Part shown: piece after piece, positions 59,115 through 64,000 of the stretch
How positions within the stretch are numbered: the stretch's first letter is position 1
How the letters are laid out: the number at the start of each line of letters is the position of its first letter
NCBI RefSeq assembly: GCF_023369855.1
Contig: NZ_JAMBPP010000006.1
Coordinates: 248,001-312,000, forward strand
Source of the DNA: Actinotalea alkalitolerans
GTDB lineage: Bacteria > Actinomycetota > Actinomycetes > Actinomycetales > Cellulomonadaceae
Direction: 5' to 3'
DNA length: 64,000 bases
Made by a program: the position numbers and the translations under genes
Notes under the pieces: generated by a model
What the model was told of the DNA's origin: nothing
Databases searched by the model: none
Seen by the model: the letters and a program-made list of their open reading frames with translations, nothing else

Positions 59115-59188
59115 GCCCCCGTAGCCCAACCGGCAGAGGCAACCGGCTTAAACCCGGTCCAGTGTGGGTTCGAGCCCCACCGGGGGCA
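59115..59188 (+). tRNA. tRNA with anticodon UAA and a short variable arm (Leu-like anticodon)
   Basis: A full cloverleaf can be drawn. The acceptor stem GCCCCCG (59115-59121)/CGGGGGC (59181-59187) is perfect. The D arm begins GCCC at 59124. The anticodon stem is ACCGG (59142-59146)/CCGGT (59154-59158) with loop CTTAAAC, which gives anticodon UAA at 59149-59151. The variable region has 5 nt (CCAGT). The T arm is GTGGG-TTCGAGC-CCCAC (59164-59180). Position 73 is A and CCA is not encoded. UAA reads the leucine codon UUA, yet leucine tRNAs have a long variable arm, so the amino acid is uncertain. The D arm pairs poorly (3 bp plus C-A). Confidence 0.85.
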
Positions 59189-59329
59189 CCGGGCGACTGC
59201 CGGTGAGTGCCCCGACCCCGCTGTCCCGCCCGGCGCGCACCGCGGTGGAACGTCCGACCCGACCTCTGCGTTGTCCCGTTCGGGTACCGCTGACGGGCGG
59301 TCGTTCCCGCCCGTCACCGTGGAGGTCCC

Positions 59330-62300
59330 ATGTTCCGCCTGGCCCGGCTCTCGCTGGCGAACCGCTCGGTGGTGGCCCTGGCCACCCTGGCCATCGCCGT
59401 GTTCGGGGTGATCAGTGCGGGCTCCCTCAAGCAGGAGCTCATCCCCTCGTTGCAGATCCCCACGGCAGTGGTGGTCGCGGTCAACCCCGGGGCCTCCCCG
59501 CAGATCATCGAGCAGCAGGTCACCGCGGTGATCGAGGACGCCGTGAGCGGTGTCACCGGGGTCGAGGAGATCAGCTCGACCTCGAGCACGAGCGTCTCGA
59601 CGACCGTGATCGAGCTCGACTACGGCCAGGACCTCGACGCCGCGAGCCAGGCGATCCAGCAGGCCGTCAACCGCAGCTCGGCTCGCCTGCCCGAGGGGGT
59701 CGAGCCCACTGTCATCACCGGCTCGATCGACGACTTCCCGGTGGTCCAGCTCGCCGCGACAGGTGGTCAGGACGAGGCCGCGCTGGCCGAGCTCCTGCGG
59801 GACGTCGTCGTGCCCCGGCTGAGCGAGATCGACGGGGTCCGCGACGTGGACGTCACCGGTGCCGCCGAGCAGCGCGTCCTGATCGACCTCGACCTGCTGG
59901 CCGCCGCCGCAGCCGGCGTCGACCCGGCGGTGATCAGCCAGGTGCTGCAGGACAACGGTGTGGTGCTGCCCGTGGGTCAGGTGAGCGACGGCGACACGTC
60001 GCTGAGCGTGCAGGTCGGCTCGCAGATCACCTCGGTCGCCGATCTGGCCGGGTTGCCGGTGATCACCCCCACGGGGTCGGTCGTGACCCTGCAGGACGTG
60101 GCCGACGTCAGCGCCGAGCTCCTCCCGCCGACAGCCTTCTCACGGCTCGACGGGGAGCCCGCCCTCGCGGTGTCGGTGGTCAAGACGCCTGGGGGGAACA
60201 CCGTCGAGATCTCGCACGGGGTGAGCGAGGCCCTCGCCGAGCTCGCACCGACCCTGGGCGACGTGCGCATCGAGGCGGTCTTCGACCAGGCGCCGTTCAT
60301 CGAGGAGTCGATCGAGGGGCTCGCGACCGAGGGCGGCCTCGGCCTGGTCTTCGCGGTCGTCGTGATCCTGGTCTTCCTGCTCTCGATCCGCTCGACCCTG
60401 GTCGCAGCCATCTCGATCCCGCTGTCCCTGCTGGTGACCTTCATCTCGCTGCAGGTCTTCGGCTTCACCCTGAACATCCTGACCCTCGCGGCGATGACCA
60501 TCGCGATCGGCCGGGTCGTGGACGACTCGATCGTGGTGATCGAGAACATCAACCGGCACCTCTCCTACGGCGAGGAACGCCGCGACGCGATCATCACGGG
60601 CGTGCGTGAGGTGGCCACGGCGATCAGCTCCTCGACGATCGCGACGGTCCTGGTCTTCGCCCCGGTGGCCCTGGTGGGCGGCATGGTGGGCGAGCTCTTC
60701 CGACCGTTCGCGATCACCATCGGCATCGCCATGGGTGCCTCGCTGGTCGTCGCGCTGACGGTCGTGCCCGTGCTGGCGTACTGGTTCATCCGACCGCCGA
60801 AGGGTCGTGCCGAGGACCTCGCGGCGACGCGGGAGAAGGCTGAGCGGGCCGAGCGCCGCTCGGTCATGCAGCGTGCCTACGTGCCGACCCTCGCAGCGGC
60901 CCTGTCCCGCCCCGTGGTCGCGGTGGTCCTCGCGGTGGCGGTCTTCGGCGGGACCATGGCGCTGGTCCCGCGGCTCGAGACCAGCTTCCTGGGCGACGCA
61001 GGGCAGGACACCCTGACGGTGACCGAGACCTTCGAGCCGGGCACGAGCCTCGAGGTCCAGGACGCCGCCGCCCGCCAGGTCGAGGAGGCGCTGGCCGACG
61101 TCGCCGGCATCCGCACGGTGCAGACCACGGTCGGCTCGCGTGGGGACGAGGCCTTCACGGGGGGCGGCGGGGGCCTCTCGGCGACCTTCGCGGTGACCCT
61201 CGAGCCCGATGTCGACACGGCGGTCGTGCAGGAGGAGGTGCGGTCAGTCCTGGGCGACCTTCCCGACGTGGGGGACGTGACCGTCGACGGAGGGGCGGCG
61301 GCCTTCGGCAGCACGACGGTCGACGTGCTGGTCCAGGCGGCCGACGACGACGTGCTCGTCGAGGCCGCGGCCCTGGTCGACACCGCGGTGCGGGCGACCG
61401 AGGGCACCACCGACGTCACCAACAACCTCTCCGCGGCCCAGCCCACCGTCCAGGTGCTGGTCGACAGGGACGCTGCGGCCGCCGCCGGGCTGACCGAGCA
61501 GGCCGTGGTCCGCAGCGTCGCCGGCGCGATGGGTGCCGCACCGCTGGGCACCGTCGACCTGGGCGCAGGGCAGGTGGACGTCGAGCTCACGGTCGGGGAC
61601 GGTCCGCAGACCCTGGCTGAGATCGAGGCGCTGGTGCTGCCCACCGAGGCCGGGCCGGTGCCGCTGGCCGAGGTGGCCGACGTCGAGGTGGTCGACGTGC
61701 CGACCTCGATCACCCGGCTCGACGGTGAGCGCAGCGCGACCATCTCGGCGACCCCCGCGGGCCAGGACCTCGGCGCCCTGACCACGCGGCTGCGTGCCGA
61801 GCTCGACGACCTCGACCTGCCGGTGGGGGCATCGGTGACCGTGGGCGGGGTGGCCGCGCAGCAGGAGGAGTCCTTCGCCGACCTCGGCACGGCCCTGCTC
61901 ATCGCGATCGCGATCGTCTACCTGATCATGGTCGCGACGTTCCGCAGCCTGGTCCAGCCCCTGATCCTCCTGGTCTCGGTGCCCTTCGCGGCGACCGGCG
62001 CCGTGGTCATGCTGCTGGCGACCTCGACCCCGCTGGGCGTGGCCGCACTGATCGGTCTGCTCATGCTCATCGGGGTGGTGGTGACCAACGCGATCGTGCT
62101 GATCGACCTCATCAACCAGTACCGCGAGCAGGGCCGGGAGCTGTACGACGCGATCACCGAGGGGGCGCGCAAGCGGCTGCGACCGATCGTGATGACCGCC
62201 GCGGCGACCATCTTCGCGCTGACCCCGATGGCCTTCGGGCTCACCGGTGGTGGGGTGTTCATCTCGCAGCCCCTCGCCCTGGTGGTCATCGGCGGCCTGA

Positions 62301-62434
62301 TCTCCTCGACCCTGCTGACCCTCGTGCTCGTGCCGACGCTGTACTGGATGGTCGAGCGGGCCAAGGAGCGGCGGGGCCGCACGCGGCAGACCGTCGCCGA
62401 GCCGGTCACCCAGGGGAAGCATGCCGCGGTGTGA
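59330..62434 (+). CDS. RND-superfamily efflux permease (AcrB/SwrC-like)
   Basis: The 1034-residue inner membrane transporter uses the proton gradient to move a hydrophobic substrate. It has the first membrane segment at about 13-32, large porter loops (about 33-330 and 550-850), two sets of membrane segments and the proton-relay pair in AIGRVVDDSIVVIENINRH. FRLARLSLANRSVVALATLA and PGASPQIIEQQVTAVIEDAV are typical of the HAE/AcrB family. No membrane-fusion or outer-membrane partner is next to it, as in Gram-positive SwrC-like pumps. GGAGG lies about 5 nt before the ATG. Confidence 0.94.
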   Translation: MFRLARLSLANRSVVALATLAIAVFGVISAGSLKQELIPSLQIPTAVVVAVNPGASPQIIEQQVTAVIEDAVSGVTGVEEISSTSSTSVSTTVIELDYGQDLDAASQAIQQAVNRSSARLPEGVEPTVITGSIDDFPVVQLAATGGQDEAALAELLRDVVVPRLSEIDGVRDVDVTGAAEQRVLIDLDLLAAAAAGVDPAVISQVLQDNGVVLPVGQVSDGDTSLSVQVGSQITSVADLAGLPVITPTGSVVTLQDVADVSAELLPPTAFSRLDGEPALAVSVVKTPGGNTVEISHGVSEALAELAPTLGDVRIEAVFDQAPFIEESIEGLATEGGLGLVFAVVVILVFLLSIRSTLVAAISIPLSLLVTFISLQVFGFTLNILTLAAMTIAIGRVVDDSIVVIENINRHLSYGEERRDAIITGVREVATAISSSTIATVLVFAPVALVGGMVGELFRPFAITIGIAMGASLVVALTVVPVLAYWFIRPPKGRAEDLAATREKAERAERRSVMQRAYVPTLAAALSRPVVAVVLAVAVFGGTMALVPRLETSFLGDAGQDTLTVTETFEPGTSLEVQDAAARQVEEALADVAGIRTVQTTVGSRGDEAFTGGGGGLSATFAVTLEPDVDTAVVQEEVRSVLGDLPDVGDVTVDGGAAAFGSTTVDVLVQAADDDVLVEAAALVDTAVRATEGTTDVTNNLSAAQPTVQVLVDRDAAAAAGLTEQAVVRSVAGAMGAAPLGTVDLGAGQVDVELTVGDGPQTLAEIEALVLPTEAGPVPLAEVADVEVVDVPTSITRLDGERSATISATPAGQDLGALTTRLRAELDDLDLPVGASVTVGGVAAQQEESFADLGTALLIAIAIVYLIMVATFRSLVQPLILLVSVPFAATGAVVMLLATSTPLGVAALIGLLMLIGVVVTNAIVLIDLINQYREQGRELYDAITEGARKRLRPIVMTAAATIFALTPMAFGLTGGGVFISQPLALVVIGGLISSTLLTLVLVPTLYWMVERAKERRGRTRQTVAEPVTQGKHAAV

Positions 62435-62582
62435 GGTCGCGGAGCGCGCCGTGAGCCCGACGGTCGGCCTGCGGCATCACCACGTCGCACCCGTCGGGAA
62501 CGGCAGCGCGCCGTCCGGCGTTGGACCAGGAGAATAGGATGACTACCGGCCAGCGACATCCGCGCCGCGACCAGGAGGTTCA

Positions 62583-63392
62583 GTGAGCAACCCCGTCTTC
62601 TCCAACAGCGCCGTCTTCGGCCAGCCCCGTCAGGGCCGCGCCGGGGTCCAGCAGCGCGCCCCCTACGCCGGGTCGGCCGCGACGCCGGCCGCCGGCACCC
62701 TCGAGCAGATGTACGGCGCCCCGACCGCGACCCCGCGGGACACCGGGCGCCTGACCTACGACGACGTGATCATGAAGACCGCAGGGCTCTTCGCGATCCT
62801 GCTGGTCACGGGTGGCCTGACCTGGGTGCTCGCGCCCGAGCTGTTCTTCGTCGGCATGATCGTCGGGCTCGGGCTGGGCCTGGTCAACGCCTTCAAGAAG
62901 CAGCCCAGCCCGCCCCTGATCATGGCGTACGCCGCAGCCCAGGGGGTCTTCCTCGGCGGGTTGACGCACCTGTTCGAGGGCATGTGGCCCGGCATCGCGA
63001 TGCAGGCCGTGCTCGCCACCGTCGCGACCTTCGCCGCCTGCCTGGTGCTCTTCCGCTCGGGCAAGGTGCGCGTGACCCCGAAGTTCCAGCGCTGGCTGAT
63101 GATCTCGGTCGGCGGCTACCTGGTCTTCTCGCTGGTCAACCTGGTCCTGGTGTGGACGGGCACGATGGGCGGCTGGGGCCTGCGCGAAGGGCCCTTCGGC
63201 ATCATCATCGGCCTGGTCGCCGTGGGGCTGGCCTCCGCGGTCCTCATCATGGACTTCGACTCGATCAAGCGCGGGGTCGAGCAGGGCGCCCCGGCCAAGA
63301 TGGCCTGGAGCGCGGCCTTCGGCCTCATGGTGACGCTCGTCTGGCTGTACGTGGAGTTCCTGCGGATCTTCGCGATCCTGCGCGGCGACTGA
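62583..63392 (+). CDS. Bax inhibitor-1/YccA family membrane protein
   Basis: The 269-residue protein has about 60 soluble N-terminal residues (SNPVFSNSAVFGQPRQG, then TLEQMYGAPTATP) and seven hydrophobic segments from about residue 65, with QGVFLGGLTHLFEGMWPGI, LVTLVWLYVEFLRIFAILRGD-like end (read in parts) and DFDSIKRGVEQGAPAKMAW in the last third. This is the actinobacterial YbhL/YccA-type form. The role is not well known; some members conduct Ca2+ or protect membrane protein quality control. The GTG at 62583 has AGGAGG 4 nt upstream. Confidence 0.92.
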   Translation: MSNPVFSNSAVFGQPRQGRAGVQQRAPYAGSAATPAAGTLEQMYGAPTATPRDTGRLTYDDVIMKTAGLFAILLVTGGLTWVLAPELFFVGMIVGLGLGLVNAFKKQPSPPLIMAYAAAQGVFLGGLTHLFEGMWPGIAMQAVLATVATFAACLVLFRSGKVRVTPKFQRWLMISVGGYLVFSLVNLVLVWTGTMGGWGLREGPFGIIIGLVAVGLASAVLIMDFDSIKRGVEQGAPAKMAWSAAFGLMVTLVWLYVEFLRIFAILRGD

Positions 63393-63431
63393 GCCGCACC
63401 GCCCCTGCGGGCACCGGGTGGACTTCCGGGA

Positions 63432-63474
63432 CGCCCCCGCGAGACCGTGGCCACGTGCCACCGTCGCGGGGGCG
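63432..63474 (+). terminator. Strong terminator between the BI-1 gene and cbs
   Basis: CGCCCCCGCGA (63432-63442) is perfectly complementary to TCGCGGGGGCG (63464-63474). The loop contains further GTGGC/GCCAC pairing. It lies 40 bp after the stop. Confidence 0.85.
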
Positions 63475-63561
63475 GCCCTGTGTCCGAGACCGGTCGGCCC
63501 GCCGCTCGTGGGCCGTTCCCGTGCCCGCCGACCGCCACACCGATCGGAGCCGTCACCCGCC

Positions 63562-64000
63562 ATGAAGTACGCCGAGCACATCTCAGACCTCGTCGGCAAC
63601 ACCCCGCTGGTCCGGCTCAACGTCGTGACCGAGGGTCTCTCGGCCACCGTCCTGGCCAAGGTCGAGTACATGAACCCTGGTGGCTCGGTCAAGGACCGCA
63701 TCGCCGAGCGGATGATCGGGGCCGCCGAGGCGAGCGGTGAGCTGCGGCCCGGTGGCACCATCGTCGAGCCGACCAGTGGCAACACCGGGGTGGGACTGGC
63801 CCTGGTGGGTCAGCGCAAGGGGTACCGCTGCGTCTTCGTGTGCCCCGACAAGGTCTCGCAGGACAAGCGGGACGTGCTCACCGCCTACGGCGCCCAGGTC
63901 GTGGTCACCCCGACCGCCGTCGCGCCCGACGACCCGGAGTCGTACTACTCGGTCTCCGACCGCCTGGTCCGGGAGATCGAGGGGGCCTGGAAGCCCAACC
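63562..64000 (+). CDS. Cystathionine beta-synthase (or cysteine synthase), 5' part; 3' end outside window
   Basis: The frame opens at ATG 63562 and runs to the window edge (146 codons). The PLP enzyme joins serine and homocysteine in transsulfuration or makes cysteine. It begins MKYAEHISDLVGNTPLVRLN, has EYMNPGGSVKDRIAERM with the PLP-binding Lys44, VEPTSGNTGVGLALVGQRKG, FVCPDKVSQDKRDVLTAYGA and SYYSVSDRLVREIEGAWKP. SYYSVSDRLVR and the spacing match actinobacterial cystathionine beta-synthases better than cysteine synthases; the C-terminal CBS domains that would settle it are outside. Confidence 0.9.
   Translation, partial: MKYAEHISDLVGNTPLVRLNVVTEGLSATVLAKVEYMNPGGSVKDRIAERMIGAAEASGELRPGGTIVEPTSGNTGVGLALVGQRKGYRCVFVCPDKVSQDKRDVLTAYGAQVVVTPTAVAPDDPESYYSVSDRLVREIEGAWKPN

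Noticed and set aside
59330-62434. RND permease as part of an EPS export machine
   Set aside because: It is more than 20 kb from the EPS locus, next to a tRNA gene, and has no EPS-type partner genes; it resembles SwrC/AcrB drug or lipid exporters.

Overview
The window is very GC-rich DNA (visually above 70% G+C) with frequent GTG starts, many 4-base ATGA/GTGA gene overlaps and some probably leaderless genes. The housekeeping content and order (glmU-prs-rplY-pth, mfd, mazG, eno, ftsB-like, DUF501, ppx), a modular LPxTG-anchored GH10 xylanase and an actinobacterial-type cystathionine beta-synthase point to an actinomycete of the Micrococcales, most likely a Cellulomonas-like member of the Cellulomonadaceae. 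The genus is inference.

Region 1 (1-3364): conserved core genes: 3' end of glmU, prs, rplY (L25/Ctc type) and pth. Region 2 (3400-38460): a roughly 35-kb exopolysaccharide (EPS) locus placed between pth and mfd. It holds a full Wzx/Wzy-type system: initiating phosphoglycosyl transferase (3487), flippase (10437), polymerase (34765) and Wzz/BY-kinase (36099). It also carries six candidate glycosyltransferases, a pyruvyl transferase with an FrhB-like partner, two acyltransferases, a polysaccharide deacetylase, a nucleotide-sugar dehydrogenase, and a separated CDP-alcohol phosphotransferase and cytidylyltransferase pair. Between these lie four large secreted proteins: two with parallel beta-helix C-termini (5079 and 7397, minus) and two with beta-propeller, LamG and PKD domains (19840 and 30009, plus). 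The members of each pair share near-identical DNA blocks, a sign of recent duplication or gene conversion.

Regulation of the EPS locus: a cyclic-di-GMP-I (GEMM-I) riboswitch lies directly before the ribosome binding site of the 5079-6752 gene. The octamer TTCACCCG/CGGGTGAA recurs eight times in the promoter regions of the locus, often with TGTCCG/CGGACA and a -10-like hexamer. Together they suggest a coordinated regulon linked to second-messenger signalling, although no GGDEF or EAL gene is present in the window.

Region 3 (38592-58999): mfd; a secreted, cell-wall-anchored multidomain GH10 xylanase behind a palindromic operator; a lipoprotein overlapping mazG; pntAB behind a LacI-type palindrome; eno with a strong terminator; ftsB-like, DUF501 and ppx genes; a PadR regulator with a membrane partner; a family-5 uracil-DNA glycosylase; and a type II NADH dehydrogenase (to 59039) whose promoter carries a Rex-type operator.

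Region 4 (59115-64000): an unusual short-variable-arm tRNA with anticodon UAA, an RND efflux permease, a BI-1/YccA membrane protein, a strong terminator and the 5' part of a cystathionine beta-synthase gene that runs off the window. No insertion sequences, prophage genes, CRISPR arrays or rRNA genes were seen.
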